The notes under the pieces were generated by a model. The model was given only the letters and a program-made list of their open reading frames with translations, searched no databases and had not been told where the DNA came from. From Chloroflexota bacterium (lineage in GTDB: Bacteria; Chloroflexota; Dehalococcoidia; GIF9; UBA5629): a DNA stretch of 64,000 bases. Shown piece after piece: positions 32,186 to 43,877 of the stretch. The stretch lies in NCBI GenBank assembly GCA_016865855.1, contig VGNX01000002.1:1-64000 (forward strand), written 5' to 3'. Positions within the stretch are counted from its first letter, which is position 1. The number at the start of each line of letters is the position of its first letter. Both the position numbers and the translations under genes were made by a program.

Positions 32186-33181
32186 ATGGAAATAGTCCAG
32201 GGAGTTCACCAGATAAAAGTGCCGCTACCAGCGGGAGCCTTAGACCACATCAATGCCTATCTGGTAGAAGGCAGCAATGGCAATCTGTTGATTGACACCG
32301 GCTTTGATACCCCTGAGGCCTTCGCGGCATTGCGGGATGGTTTGCGATTCAGCGGCTTCGGATTTAAAGATATCACTCAGATAGTGGTTACTCACATTCA
32401 CCCCGACCATTATGGCCTGGCTGACAAGCTGAAACAGATGTCCGGAGCTACGGTGGCGTTCAGTGGAATTGAGGAAAAACTTCTTCATTCGCGATATGTG
32501 AAGACGGATAAACTGTTAAAGGCGGTAAGGCATCTTTTCGAATGTAATGGGGTTCCTGAGGACGAGCTGCCTGAGCTCACTGAAGTCTCGCTGGCAGTAC
32601 GGCAATTCGTAGGGATGGTTACGCCCGATGTCAAGCTAAAGGATGGGGATAAGATATCCGTCGGCTCCTCGGAGCTCAAGGTATTGTTGACTCCAGGGCA
32701 TTCACCCGGGCACATTTGCCTCTATGAACCAAAGCGAAAATTCTTTTTTTCCGGCGACCATATCCTGCCTGATATATTCCCTCATGTTGGTCTTCATCCG
32801 CAATCCGGGGAAAACCCATTAGGCGATTTTTTCAATTCTCTGGAAGCTCTGGCGAAGCTGGAAGTCAATTTCATCTTCCCGGGCCATGGCTCCGTTTTCA
32901 GCGGCTTCAAGCTAAGGCTAGGTGAACTATTCCGTCATCACGAACAGCGGCAATTAGCCATAATGAGGATTATAGAAGATGACATGAAGACTGCTTACCA
33001 AATAGCTACCGAGATTCCATGGATGCCCAGCGGCGAGGCGGTTTCATTCGAGAAGCTGTCTGTCTTCGATAAGCGACTGGCTGTTATGGAGACTTTAGCC
33101 CATCTTAAGCTCCTAGTAATCGAAGACAAGGCAGAGAAAGTAACGAAGGAAAACGTCGACTTCTACTGGGCCGGAGGCTAA
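32186..33181 (+). CDS. MBL-fold metallo-hydrolase
   Basis: VVTHIHPDHYGLADKL; LLTPGHSPGHICLY; FFSGDHIL; FIFPGHGSVF. Internal ATG chosen. Confidence 0.92.
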   Translation: MEIVQGVHQIKVPLPAGALDHINAYLVEGSNGNLLIDTGFDTPEAFAALRDGLRFSGFGFKDITQIVVTHIHPDHYGLADKLKQMSGATVAFSGIEEKLLHSRYVKTDKLLKAVRHLFECNGVPEDELPELTEVSLAVRQFVGMVTPDVKLKDGDKISVGSSELKVLLTPGHSPGHICLYEPKRKFFFSGDHILPDIFPHVGLHPQSGENPLGDFFNSLEALAKLEVNFIFPGHGSVFSGFKLRLGELFRHHEQRQLAIMRIIEDDMKTAYQIATEIPWMPSGEAVSFEKLSVFDKRLAVMETLAHLKLLVIEDKAEKVTKENVDFYWAGG

Positions 33182-33186
33182 GGGTA

Positions 33187-33594
33187 ATGGATGAGCTTAA
33201 GAAAAAGGTGCGGAGCCTGAAGCTCGAATATAAAGCTTATCCCCAGAAAGAGCTGCTGATAGCCATGCCCAACCCTTACCCCGATAGGGAGTATGAGGAG
33301 GAAATGGTCTCCAACGAATTCACCTGCCTCTGTCCGCTCAATCCGGGACAGCCGGACTATGCCACGCTTACCATGAAGTATGTTCCCGATAAGCAAATTC
33401 TCGAATTAAAGTCGCTCAAGTTTTACCTGGCAAGCTATAGAATGGTAGAAATATTCTACGAGGAGGCGACAAACCGGGTACTCGATGATTTAGTAAACGC
33501 TGTGAAACCCAAGAAGATGGAGATCCTGGCAGAGTGGAATATAAGAGGCGGAATTGGAACTAAGACAAAAGCAAGTTATAATAAGAAACCCTAA
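33187..33594 (+). CDS. queF: NADPH-dependent 7-cyano-7-deazaguanine reductase
   Basis: SNEFTCLCPLNPGQPDYATLTMKYVPDKQILELKSLKFYLASYRMVEIFYEEATNRVLDDLVNAVKP. Confidence 0.92.
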   Translation: MDELKKKVRSLKLEYKAYPQKELLIAMPNPYPDREYEEEMVSNEFTCLCPLNPGQPDYATLTMKYVPDKQILELKSLKFYLASYRMVEIFYEEATNRVLDDLVNAVKPKKMEILAEWNIRGGIGTKTKASYNKKP

Positions 33595-33597
33595 ATG

Positions 33598-34744
<1,147 letters not shown>

Positions 34745-34794
34745 GGCAGCAGCTACGCCTATAGAAAGGCTCGCCCCTGAGTGTAGCCGTTTTT

Positions 34795-35589
34795 TTAGCT
34801 CTTAGCAAGCGCAGGATAAGCTTTGGCCAACACGGGAGTTGGGTCGAGTGACGGCCCAGCGAAGCTTATGGGGTATCTCAGTCCTACCTTAGAAAGCTCC
34901 TTTAGTCCGGAGATGGCTCTCTCTAAATCCTTAGGTGGTAAGGCAACTGCTATCTCTTCATCTTGTACAGCACCGAAAGCCCTCTCACCATAACACAGAA
35001 GGGACACTGCTGGTTTACCCGTAACATAGCACTGAGCCAGTGAATCAGAACAAGCGCCTTCGCCAATGAACGAAAACCAAAAGCGTTCGTATTTATCCTT
35101 CTGAAGGCCGCATATAAGCATCATTATTTGAGCTGAGTTGCCGTAGGCCAGAAGAACTTCAGGTTCAAATTTCTGCCTGGTCAAAGGGGCTAGAACGATG
35201 GCTTCGCCAACAGGTATTCGATAATAATCGCCTTGTTGCTGCAGTCCTTCTTCGGGGGAACGAAACCAGGTGGTTGCCAGCATGGTCGCCTCAGCATTCA
35301 TGCTTTTCTCGGTAGCTGGCCTTAAACCAAAAAGCCGCGTACATCGGTCGTTCATCTTATCATCCTTGGTAATACCCACTGTGAATCCATTGACCCGTAC
35401 CAAGAAGGGAACTTGGCAGAAGGTAAAGAAATGGTCGATTCTGGCGACATTCTTTATCTTCTCAAGCTCCTCAGCTTTCTCCAGCCTCCTGTAAGCGATA
35501 ATTTTTGTCTTAAGACGCAAAGTGTTCTCTAATTCTGTGCCCAGTTCAGCCCAATTATGCATTGTTTTCTCCTTACTAGCTATATTCAA
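34795..35589 (-). CDS. DUF169-family protein
   Basis: Overall pattern including APLTRQKFEPEVLLAYGNSAQIMMLI and family-like C-terminal region. Confidence 0.65.
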   Translation of the reverse strand: MNIASKEKTMHNWAELGTELENTLRLKTKIIAYRRLEKAEELEKIKNVARIDHFFTFCQVPFLVRVNGFTVGITKDDKMNDRCTRLFGLRPATEKSMNAEATMLATTWFRSPEEGLQQQGDYYRIPVGEAIVLAPLTRQKFEPEVLLAYGNSAQIMMLICGLQKDKYERFWFSFIGEGACSDSLAQCYVTGKPAVSLLCYGERAFGAVQDEEIAVALPPKDLERAISGLKELSKVGLRYPISFAGPSLDPTPVLAKAYPALAKS

Positions 35590-35596
35590 ACAGCAA

Positions 35597-36781
35597 CTAT
35601 CGCTTCTTTGCAGGCAGGGACTCCTTCACAATCTGTGAGATATCTTTAACAGCCAGCTTGCCATCTAGATCTTCCGTCTTCACGGCATCGGTGAACATCG
35701 TCAGGCAGCTTGGACAGGCAACTGCTAAAATACTGGCCCCAGTCTCATAGGCTTCCCTGACTCTAATCCGCGCCGGGCTTTCCTCACCTCCTGCCAGGAG
35801 GTCCATAACGAAGTTGCCACCTCCACCACCGCAGCAGAAAGCATCGGCTCTATTCTTCTCCATCTCCACCAGCTCAACACCCGGGATGCTCCGCAATATC
35901 TGCCTAGGCTCATCATATATCTTGTTGTATCTACCAAGGAAACACGGGTCTTGATACGTCACCTTTGCCTTATTCCGGTTAAGTTTCACCTTGTTTTTAT
36001 TAATCAAATCGTACAAGAGCTGGGTATAGTGATAAACCTCGAAGCTTCCACCTAATGCCGGGTAACGGTTTTTCATAACGTTGTAACCATGTGGGCAGAC
36101 CGTGACTATCTTCTTTACACCGAGCTCCTTGAACTTCTGGTTATTTTTTTCAACCAGCGTCTGAAATAGCCCCATTTCACCCAGCATATAGACCTCATTG
36201 CCACAGCACTCTTCGTCGTTACCCAGGATGCCGAAGGAAACTCCGGCTGCGTTAAACACATCAACAAGGCTCTTGGCCATTTTCTGCCCGTTCTCATCAT
36301 ACGAGCCCAGACATCCCACATACAAAAGGTATTCGTCGCCAGGCGCATACATCTTCGTGCCATTAGCCCAGGCAGCCCGGTCACTTCTGAGCAGCTTCAG
36401 AGGATTCCCATAGCCGTAAACAGCCTCGAAAAAGCGCGCTACCCGCGGCGGTATCCTGCCCTTTTCAACCATGTCACTCCTGGCTCCCACTATCCAGTCA
36501 ACAATATCAGGAGCAAACTTCATTGGGCATTGTTCAGTGCAGTTCTTACAGGTTGTGCACGTATATAGGACTTCCGCAAGGTGTTCCGACCACTCGACTT
36601 CACCCTTCAGCCAGGCATAAATGAGCCATAGCCGTCCAGCGGTGGAATAAGTCTCAAATCTAAATCTCTTGTAAGGAGGGCAATTGAAGGACGAGTAATC
36701 AGCGGGAAATTCGCAGTAGCCACATCTAAAACATCTGTGGATTTGGCTGGCATATTTCTGCTGCATCATTTCACCTCCCAA
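35597..36781 (-). CDS. (Fe-S)-binding protein with CCG domains (GlpC/HdrD-like)
   Basis: CTTCKNCTEQCPM ferredoxin motif; DPCFLGRYNKIYDEPRQILRSIPGVELVEM...CCGGGGG cysteine-rich domain. Confidence 0.88.
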   Translation of the reverse strand: MGGEMMQQKYASQIHRCFRCGYCEFPADYSSFNCPPYKRFRFETYSTAGRLWLIYAWLKGEVEWSEHLAEVLYTCTTCKNCTEQCPMKFAPDIVDWIVGARSDMVEKGRIPPRVARFFEAVYGYGNPLKLLRSDRAAWANGTKMYAPGDEYLLYVGCLGSYDENGQKMAKSLVDVFNAAGVSFGILGNDEECCGNEVYMLGEMGLFQTLVEKNNQKFKELGVKKIVTVCPHGYNVMKNRYPALGGSFEVYHYTQLLYDLINKNKVKLNRNKAKVTYQDPCFLGRYNKIYDEPRQILRSIPGVELVEMEKNRADAFCCGGGGGNFVMDLLAGGEESPARIRVREAYETGASILAVACPSCLTMFTDAVKTEDLDGKLAVKDISQIVKESLPAKKR

Positions 36782-38148
36782 TTTCCGGGGTTCATAATCC
36801 CATTAGGGTCTAAGAGCTGTTTTATCTTTTTCATCAGGTTAAGCGTATTCGGGTCCATCCTTTCCATCAGCAGCTTCTGCTCATCTAGGTCTGCCTTCCA
36901 AAGGACACCCCCTTCCTCGAGAGCAAATCTGCTGGCTTCGTCCAAAGCTTTTTTAGCTCTTGCCATCTCATCAGGATTAGCTCTATTAAAGGAGAAGGAA
37001 AAGGAGAACATCATGCAGTGTCCGGCATCGATAAGCCGTGTCGTAGATGCATAAAAGACGTTATACTTTGCGGCCACCTCGTCCAGTTTCTTGATAAAAG
37101 CTGGGAACTTTTCGATGGGTGTGATGGGCCCAGCATATTGAAACCCACCTCCCTTAGCCACATCAGCAAACTTGGTTACATCCTTTGATGGCATGGACAT
37201 TAGTGGTGCTTTCATATCTGGCGAAAGACTTATGAACCCGCCATCCCGTCTCTCAAAACAGCCCCAGAGAGCATCCCAGGTCATCTTCCGCTTAAACTCA
37301 AGCTCTTCTTCCGAGTCACCGGTTATGTAAGCCATTATCCAGAAAGTCCCTTTGAACCTTAAGGGCATCGGCTGAGCCGAGATAGTGATATCTTCCATCA
37401 TCTCAGTATGACTGAGTCTAAGCATAATGTCCGGGACTAGCTCAGCTCTGTCTGTTAAAAACAGCATGACGTCTCTCATCTTCTTACATGGATAAAGCTT
37501 CAAGCCTAGCTTGGTGATTATACCAGTGGTACCAAACCAACCTAGAAACAGTCCGGACAAATCCGGCAACGGCGGCCCCTTTGAGAACCAATAGGAAGAA
37601 ACCGAACAGGAACCGATACGGCAAATCTCCCCTGTAGGCAACACCACTTCTAAACCGGAGACCATGTCCGAATTGAAGCCGTGTTGTTGCGACAATCGCC
37701 CCTGCCCATGTATCACCGCATTGGCGACAACCGTCGCTATCGGTGGGGAGTCAGGTATGCTATGTCTCAAGTCGGGATGGTGCTTCTGTAAATAGCTCTT
37801 TAGTGCACCGTGTGTAGTTCCACCCTCAACAACTACATACCTAGCCTTCTCATTCACTTCCAGAATCTTGTCCATTCTCTTCATGTCCAATAAGATTCCA
37901 CTCTTCTGAGGTATAACCAGGCCAGTTAATGCCAGACCTGCCCCTTTTGGAACTAGCGGTACCTTTTCCTTATTTGCCATATTGACTATCTGTTGCACTT
38001 CTTCAGTTGTCTTAGGCATAACCACATAATCTGGTTCGTGAGGTGGCATCAGGCCGCCGTCTCGGGCGTAGAAATAACGCTCTTCCTTCTGGTTTGAAAT
38101 ATAGTCCTTGCCGACTATTTTGACTAAAGCCTCATATATATCAGCCAT
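36766..38148 (-). CDS. FAD-binding oxidase/dehydrogenase (GlcD/D-lactate dehydrogenase family)
   Basis: PHEPDYVVMPKTTEEVQQIVNMANKEKVPLVPKGAGLALTG; YVVVEGGTTHGALKSYL. Confidence 0.9.
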   Translation of the reverse strand: MADIYEALVKIVGKDYISNQKEERYFYARDGGLMPPHEPDYVVMPKTTEEVQQIVNMANKEKVPLVPKGAGLALTGLVIPQKSGILLDMKRMDKILEVNEKARYVVVEGGTTHGALKSYLQKHHPDLRHSIPDSPPIATVVANAVIHGQGRLSQQHGFNSDMVSGLEVVLPTGEICRIGSCSVSSYWFSKGPPLPDLSGLFLGWFGTTGIITKLGLKLYPCKKMRDVMLFLTDRAELVPDIMLRLSHTEMMEDITISAQPMPLRFKGTFWIMAYITGDSEEELEFKRKMTWDALWGCFERRDGGFISLSPDMKAPLMSMPSKDVTKFADVAKGGGFQYAGPITPIEKFPAFIKKLDEVAAKYNVFYASTTRLIDAGHCMMFSFSFSFNRANPDEMARAKKALDEASRFALEEGGVLWKADLDEQKLLMERMDPNTLNLMKKIKQLLDPNGIMNPGNWEVK

Positions 38149-38152
38149 ATTG

Positions 38153-39202
38153 TCATACCTCCAATGCTAGCTCGGGCAGCTTGAGTGTTTGTTCTTCCCC
38201 TATTGCCAGTTTGCACAGGTCAATCATATGGATTGGCTTGATACCAGCTTTAACAACCTTCTCGGCTAAAGAATCCCAACAAGCTGGGCAGTTGAATACA
38301 CAATATTCTGCTCCAACCTTTATCATATCGTCTATGTTTCTTTTCTGTACATCATCTGCCAGTGCCGGCCCTTTTGCCATCCTGAATACCTCGGCACAAC
38401 ATAGACCATTCTCCTTATCATATTCCCGCTTAAGCCTTTCAACTCCAATTAGCCCGAATATGTCATCAACATAGTGGTCTGTCTGTGGGCAAAGTCGAGC
38501 TGAACAATTTCGCTGGTAGGCAGCTTTGGCATTAAGTGGCTTTATTTCGCTTTTGAGTTCCTTTAACTTATCATTTAGATATTGAAAGTAATGAATAGGC
38601 TTGAACGGCACTTCGACGCCATAAGCTGGCGCTAGCGAAGTGAAGGTGCCATAACATTCATCATGTAGACATACGAGTTCTTTGATCCCCTGTTTCTTGA
38701 TATTGTCCATCACCTTGAAAAGTCTGTCCTTAATTACCGACGCCCTAGCGTAATGCAGGTAAACAGCATTGCAGAAGAACTCCTGACCAAATATCACAGA
38801 CCAGGCGATACCATCAAAAAGTTTTCCCTTCACCAGAGTGTTGAATTGCGGCATGAAGCAATACGATAGCGCCCTCTCCTCAACTTTACCCACCATGAAT
38901 CTACCCACTGGCTGGCATTGGTTAATCCACATGGTGATGATAGGCCTAGGTGCCGGTAATATCCCCTTCTCCTCCTGGCGCTCGACAATCAAGTAAAATG
39001 GATGGTTGCCAAAGGGACAGTATTCCTCACAGGCATAACATGTGGTGCATGCCTCCAACACAAAGGAATCCTCACCGTTGATTACCTTCTGCCATTCTTT
39101 TTTTGCCTTATTTCTGTCTAAATTCATATACTGGCATTTAACCAGGCAGCTAACTGCTTTACAGCCGGTGCATTTTGTCTTGTCGAACTTCAATTCAGGC
39201 AC
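38153..39202 (-). CDS. (Fe-S)-binding protein with ferredoxin-like and Cys-rich (CCG-like) regions
   Basis: FDKTKCTGCKAVSCLVKC; CTTCYACEEYCPFG; LVCLHDECYGTF; NCPACWDSLAEKV. Confidence 0.82.
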   Translation of the reverse strand: MPELKFDKTKCTGCKAVSCLVKCQYMNLDRNKAKKEWQKVINGEDSFVLEACTTCYACEEYCPFGNHPFYLIVERQEEKGILPAPRPIITMWINQCQPVGRFMVGKVEERALSYCFMPQFNTLVKGKLFDGIAWSVIFGQEFFCNAVYLHYARASVIKDRLFKVMDNIKKQGIKELVCLHDECYGTFTSLAPAYGVEVPFKPIHYFQYLNDKLKELKSEIKPLNAKAAYQRNCSARLCPQTDHYVDDIFGLIGVERLKREYDKENGLCCAEVFRMAKGPALADDVQKRNIDDMIKVGAEYCVFNCPACWDSLAEKVVKAGIKPIHMIDLCKLAIGEEQTLKLPELALEV

Positions 39203-39386
39203 TTTAGCGTCCCTCCCTTCAATGCCGCATTATGTAAGAAATATCTGCCTGTGTCAACGGGTGCAATGACAGAACAATCAATTTCGTTCTCCAATCAAAA
39301 TTCTTCATACCAAGCCGAGCTTCATATAAACGTTTCTCTTTTAATTACGTTTTACTATAATAGACACCAGGCGAGAGGTTGTCCTG

Positions 39387-39929
39387 GTGTTAAGTGAAGA
39401 ACATTTAGTACAGCGGGCAGTAAATGGTGAACAAGCAGCTTTTACCCAGCTATACAACCAGAATTTTGACAGAATACATCGTTACATCTATGTCAAAGTC
39501 AGAAATGAGGCTGAGGCGGAGGATTTGACTCAGGATGTATTTATTAAAGCGCTGGAATCAATTGGCTCCTACAAGTGGCGTGACCTGCCATTTGCCGCCT
39601 GGTTATTCAAGATCGCTCACAACAGGGTAATCGACCATGTCAGAAAAGTGTCAAAGGAGAAAAGAGCCAGTCTCGATGAAGCCTATGCAAAAAGTGTGGA
39701 AGACCCAGTACAGATGACAGAGCGGAATTTTGAAGTTTACCAACTGAAGGAAGCACTGGAGCAGTTGCCAAAAGCTCAGCGAGAGGTAGCCACGCTCCGC
39801 TTTATTGGGCAATTGTCGATTGCCGAGGTGGCTAAAACGCTGGGCAAAAGCGAGGGAACAGTTAAGGCATTACAGTTCAACGCTACGGCCTCATTAAGAA
39901 AGGCCCTTTACGGGAAATTAGATGGCTAG
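39387..39929 (+). CDS. ECF-type RNA polymerase sigma factor
   Basis: DLTQDVFIKALESIGSYKWRDLPFAAWLFKIAHNRVIDHVRK; LPKAQREVATLRFIGQLSIAEVAKTLGKSEGTVKALQFNATASLRKAL. Confidence 0.92.
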   Translation: MLSEEHLVQRAVNGEQAAFTQLYNQNFDRIHRYIYVKVRNEAEAEDLTQDVFIKALESIGSYKWRDLPFAAWLFKIAHNRVIDHVRKVSKEKRASLDEAYAKSVEDPVQMTERNFEVYQLKEALEQLPKAQREVATLRFIGQLSIAEVAKTLGKSEGTVKALQFNATASLRKALYGKLDG

Positions 39930-41073
39930 AAAATTAGACGATATTTTTAACGAGTGTTATGAGCGGATACGCTCGGGCGAAAGCCTCAAGAGCTGCCTTA
40001 AGAGGTATCCGGAACATGCCGCTGAGCTCGAGTCACTGCTTAAAACCTCCTTTGATATCGGCAGGCGAGCTTCCTACATCCAACCTCGCCCAGAATTTAA
40101 ACACTGGGCACAAGTGCGGCTCGAAGGAGCACAACGCTATGCCAAGCAACAAAGGCAAGCAGAAAGACCTGGCCTCTTTAGCTGGCGGCAAGGTTGGGCT
40201 GTGGCTGTAACCGCCATCCTTGTCCTCCTGCTAACCGGCGGTAGCACTGTGGCTGCCTCCTCAAATGCCTTACCTGACCAACCTCTTTATCCGGTAAAGC
40301 TAGCTACAGAACAGGTGAGACTTGCTTTTGCTATTTCCGACACAAGCAAAGCCGAGCTTCACACCAAACTAGCTGAGAACAGGGCTCTTGAAATCGAAAC
40401 CATGGCTGACCAAGGAAAGACCGAGTATGCTGTCAGTGCTGCCGAGAAATTGGCTAACCAGCTTGAGCAGGCTAATTATGCAATCGCAAAAGTAGAGACC
40501 ACCAAAGCCGAAGCTGCACCCTCTATGCTCGCTCCCGAGAAAACGCCCCCACCACCGGCACCACCGGTGGCCACCACACGGGATGCGGCTAAGGCTGAAA
40601 AGACCGAACAGGTCAGGGAATCACTAGAAGAAAGCACTTCAAGAAGCTTGACCGCCCTGCAGAATGTCCTAGAGCAGGCACCACCCCAAGCCAAGCCTGC
40701 CTTACAGCGAGCTATCGACAGAATATCAGAGAAAGCCCCTAAGAAGCCACAACAAGAGCCAGGCACTCAAGACGAGGACAAAGATAAGGATAAGGACAAG
40801 GGAAAAAACGATGATAAGGGCAAGGGGAATGATGAGACCAAGCGAACCCCGACCAAGCCTGAACAAAGCGAGCCTTCCCCTCAGAATGGGGGCGAAACCA
40901 AAAACGACGCCGCACCTTCCCCGGTTGCAACCCAGCCAGGTCAACCTTCGTCCCAAAGCAGAGGTAAAAATGAGAGCCTAACCAATCCAACCTCCGCTAG
41001 CCTTAGCCAGAGCCAGCCTGCTCCCCAAAATGACAACAAGAAATCTGATGGTACTGTCAATTCACATAAATAA
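39922..41073 (+). CDS. DUF5667-type membrane protein with long charged low-complexity C-terminus
   Basis: TM segment AVAVTAILVLLLTGGSTVAASSNALPDQPLYPVKLATEQVRLAF; tail DEDKDKDKDKGKNDDKGKGNDE...; overlaps sigma factor by 8 nt. Confidence 0.8.
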   Translation: MARKLDDIFNECYERIRSGESLKSCLKRYPEHAAELESLLKTSFDIGRRASYIQPRPEFKHWAQVRLEGAQRYAKQQRQAERPGLFSWRQGWAVAVTAILVLLLTGGSTVAASSNALPDQPLYPVKLATEQVRLAFAISDTSKAELHTKLAENRALEIETMADQGKTEYAVSAAEKLANQLEQANYAIAKVETTKAEAAPSMLAPEKTPPPPAPPVATTRDAAKAEKTEQVRESLEESTSRSLTALQNVLEQAPPQAKPALQRAIDRISEKAPKKPQQEPGTQDEDKDKDKDKGKNDDKGKGNDETKRTPTKPEQSEPSPQNGGETKNDAAPSPVATQPGQPSSQSRGKNESLTNPTSASLSQSQPAPQNDNKKSDGTVNSHK

Positions 41074-41125
41074 AACCCAAAAATAGGCCAGCTTGAGACT
41101 GAATTCCCCAGTCAGGGAGGCCAAA

Positions 41126-43396
41126 ATGAAAGTCACCAAAGCCTTTACAACAATCCTTGCAGCAATAGCTATCCTTGCCAGCGGCTGTGCAGTTCCACCT
41201 GTACCACCATCCCCACAACCACCGACTATCCCCCCAGCCACTGCGCTGTCCAACCCAAAACTAACTATGGCTTCGGCTTACAAAACAACTTCTTTCAGCT
41301 TTATCCCAGGCAGCCCACCGTATTCCCTGCCCCTGGACCTGAATCAAGTAGCTAACTCAAAACAGATACAGGCCGAGTTCAACCTGAACCCGGCACAGGA
41401 AGCCCTGTTCAATAAGAACGGCTTTGTGGTCATCCCCTGGGGTGGCGACGATATTGTGGAACCGTTCAAAACGCTGAAAAACAAGGAAATCCCCATCTTT
41501 GTCACTACAGATACCCTGCTTCATCTGTATCACATTCAGTTCAACGAGATTCTAAAGCGGATCGAAGAGGAGGATTTTTATAACCAGCTCATTGATATGA
41601 GCCTGGCGATGCTGAAAGGAGCCAAAGCTGATTCCCAAGCCTTCACCCAACCAATGCTGAAAGAAGCCGCCAGAAGAAATGTCGCCTATTTTGCTGTGGC
41701 TCTGAAGCTGCTTGAGACACCTTCAACAAAAACCGACTTCGATGTCCCCAGCTATGTGAAAAAGGAAGTCAGCGAGGAAATCAAAAACATCGAAGCCCAC
41801 CAGGGCTTTAGTCCCAGCGCCATTTTCAACTCGCCCGATTCCCGAAACCCCTACGAGGAGGACTACTCCCAGTACGTGCCCCGGGGACATTACACCCGAA
41901 GCGAGACCTTAAAGAGCTACTTCAAGGCTATGATGTGGTATGGCCGGATGGCTTTCCTGCTGAAGGGAGGTAGTGATGCCTTAATTGCCGAGGAAGATGC
42001 CGAAATTGCTACTATTCAGGCATCTCTCATTTCGGCTGAATTGCCCGGCGCCAAAGTCAGCGATTATACCGCCAAAGATGTCTGGGACAGGATTTATTCT
42101 GTCACCTCATTCTTTGTCGGCACCACCGACGACCTGACACCTTATGAGTACCTGTCCAGTTTAGAAAAGGTCTTTGGACAGGAATTCGCCCCAAACCAGC
42201 TCTCTGATGAGGCCAAGATGCTCGAGCTGAAAGCCGAGCTAGCCCAGATGAGAAACCCGGAAATCTATGGCGGCTCAGGGGTGTGTGTCATCTATCCCCC
42301 CGTAACTAAGAAAAAGCTTCATGAGTGTCTCTCTAAGACTAAGGGCATGAGATTTATGGGGCAGAGGTTCGTCCCTGATTCCTACATGTTCCAGAACCTG
42401 GTGTCACCAGCCGTCGGTATGTATGTCGGCAAGGGCAGTCCGTTCACCATGAAGATGACCCAGCTAGGCCCAGCCAGGTGCTTCCCCAGAGGGCTGGATG
42501 TCATGGCCGTCCTCGGCTCAGACAAAGCCTATGAGATATTGAAACGAGAAGGAGATACCGAGTATCAGGGCAAAGACACCAGCTATGATGAGCAGCTCAA
42601 GCAGCTTAGAAATGAGTTCGCTACCTTCACCGAAGAGGGCTGGAACCGTAACCTATATTGGTCGTGGCTCTACGCCCTGAAGCCATTGCTTGAGAAATAC
42701 GGCAAAGGCTATCCAGCCTTCATGCAGACCGAAGCCTGGCAGGACAAGGCGCTTAACACGGCTCTAGCTTCGTGGGCTGAGCTCAGGCATGACACCATAC
42801 TCTATGCCAAGCAAAGCTATACGCCTCGTATGACATCGGTACCAGCGCCGCCAAAGCCGCTGGTTGGCTGCATCGAGCCTGTCCCCGAGTTCTATGCCCG
42901 GATGCTTGACCTCACCAAGATGACCAGAGCAGGGCTGTCTCAACTTGGAGCATTGAGCCAGAAAGAAGATAATCGCCTGGCGAATTTAGAATCTGTCCTG
43001 GACAGGTCGCTCAGGATTTCTATCAACGAGCTCAAAGGTGCTGAGCTTTCCCAGGACGATTACGACTTCATCAGGGACTTCGGCCAGAGGCTTGAGAATG
43101 TAATCTGTGGTGTTGAAGCCGAGGGTAAGGAAACGACTATTGTGGCTGACGTCCACACCGATACCAACGAGCCGCCGGAGGTGCTAGAAGAAGGGGTGGG
43201 CTATGTTGACCTCATCTTGGTAGCCTACAAAGTCCCCGACGGCAGAATCATCATCGGCGCCGGGCCAACTTTAAGCTACTACGAGTTCAAACAGCCGATT
43301 AATAACCGCCTCACCGACGAAGCCTGGAAGCAGATGCTCAAGTCAGGCAAGCCACCACCAAGACCACCCTGGACAAGCAGCTTTTACCAGCCATAG
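41126..43396 (+). CDS. DUF3160-family secreted lipoprotein
   Basis: Lipobox ILASGC; IPIFVTTDTLLHLYHIQFNEILKRIE; FMGQRFVPDSYMFQNLV; QAYT-like YAKQSYTPRM. Confidence 0.85.
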   Translation: MKVTKAFTTILAAIAILASGCAVPPVPPSPQPPTIPPATALSNPKLTMASAYKTTSFSFIPGSPPYSLPLDLNQVANSKQIQAEFNLNPAQEALFNKNGFVVIPWGGDDIVEPFKTLKNKEIPIFVTTDTLLHLYHIQFNEILKRIEEEDFYNQLIDMSLAMLKGAKADSQAFTQPMLKEAARRNVAYFAVALKLLETPSTKTDFDVPSYVKKEVSEEIKNIEAHQGFSPSAIFNSPDSRNPYEEDYSQYVPRGHYTRSETLKSYFKAMMWYGRMAFLLKGGSDALIAEEDAEIATIQASLISAELPGAKVSDYTAKDVWDRIYSVTSFFVGTTDDLTPYEYLSSLEKVFGQEFAPNQLSDEAKMLELKAELAQMRNPEIYGGSGVCVIYPPVTKKKLHECLSKTKGMRFMGQRFVPDSYMFQNLVSPAVGMYVGKGSPFTMKMTQLGPARCFPRGLDVMAVLGSDKAYEILKREGDTEYQGKDTSYDEQLKQLRNEFATFTEEGWNRNLYWSWLYALKPLLEKYGKGYPAFMQTEAWQDKALNTALASWAELRHDTILYAKQSYTPRMTSVPAPPKPLVGCIEPVPEFYARMLDLTKMTRAGLSQLGALSQKEDNRLANLESVLDRSLRISINELKGAELSQDDYDFIRDFGQRLENVICGVEAEGKETTIVADVHTDTNEPPEVLEEGVGYVDLILVAYKVPDGRIIIGAGPTLSYYEFKQPINNRLTDEAWKQMLKSGKPPPRPPWTSSFYQP

Positions 43397-43439
43397 CCTG
43401 GACACCACCCAGGCGACCCCACCGCCAAACCCTAAGCTC

Positions 43440-43760
43440 GAAACCATAAATCCCAAACAATATCAAATTTCAAATTTCCCAAATCCGAAACGCCCCTTGT
43501 TTCGATCATCCTCCTTTGTGTCATTCTGAGGGAGTGAAGCGACCGAAGAATCTCAACCCAGGGTGAGCCCGGAAAACGCCGCTAAGAGATTCTTCGCTAC
43601 GCTCAGAATGACAGTAGGGGGATCCTCTTCTCTCTAAATCCGAAACGCCTGATGTTTTGGTCATTGGTATTTGGGGTTTTGGATTTGTTTAGAGCTTAGA
43701 AATTCGGATTTAGGATTTCGGCTGAGAAGACATGTAGCTGCGAGGCTTTAGCCTCGCCCC
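43440..43760. repeat. Composite repeat block: AT-rich long inverted repeat flanking a GTCATTCTGAG element, ending in an ATGTAG hairpin
   Basis: aaatcccaaacaatatcaaatttcaaatt... ; gtcattctgagggagtgaagcgaccgaagaatctc...; atgtagctgcgaggctttagcctcgc. Confidence 0.7.
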
Positions 43761-43877
43761 AAACCACGCGTAACCGCGCATAAACCTTTTCCGTGCTATT
43801 TCGTTATATTAACTAGCAAGATGACCTGTTTCCGTACCGGAACCAGGCCTCTTGAAAACAAAAGAGGATGCCCAAAA

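Noticed and set aside
40770-40830. Short GATAAGGA-like tandem repeat as a possible phase-variation tract
   Set aside because: It encodes a DK/GK-rich stretch with irregular units; better explained as protein low complexity.
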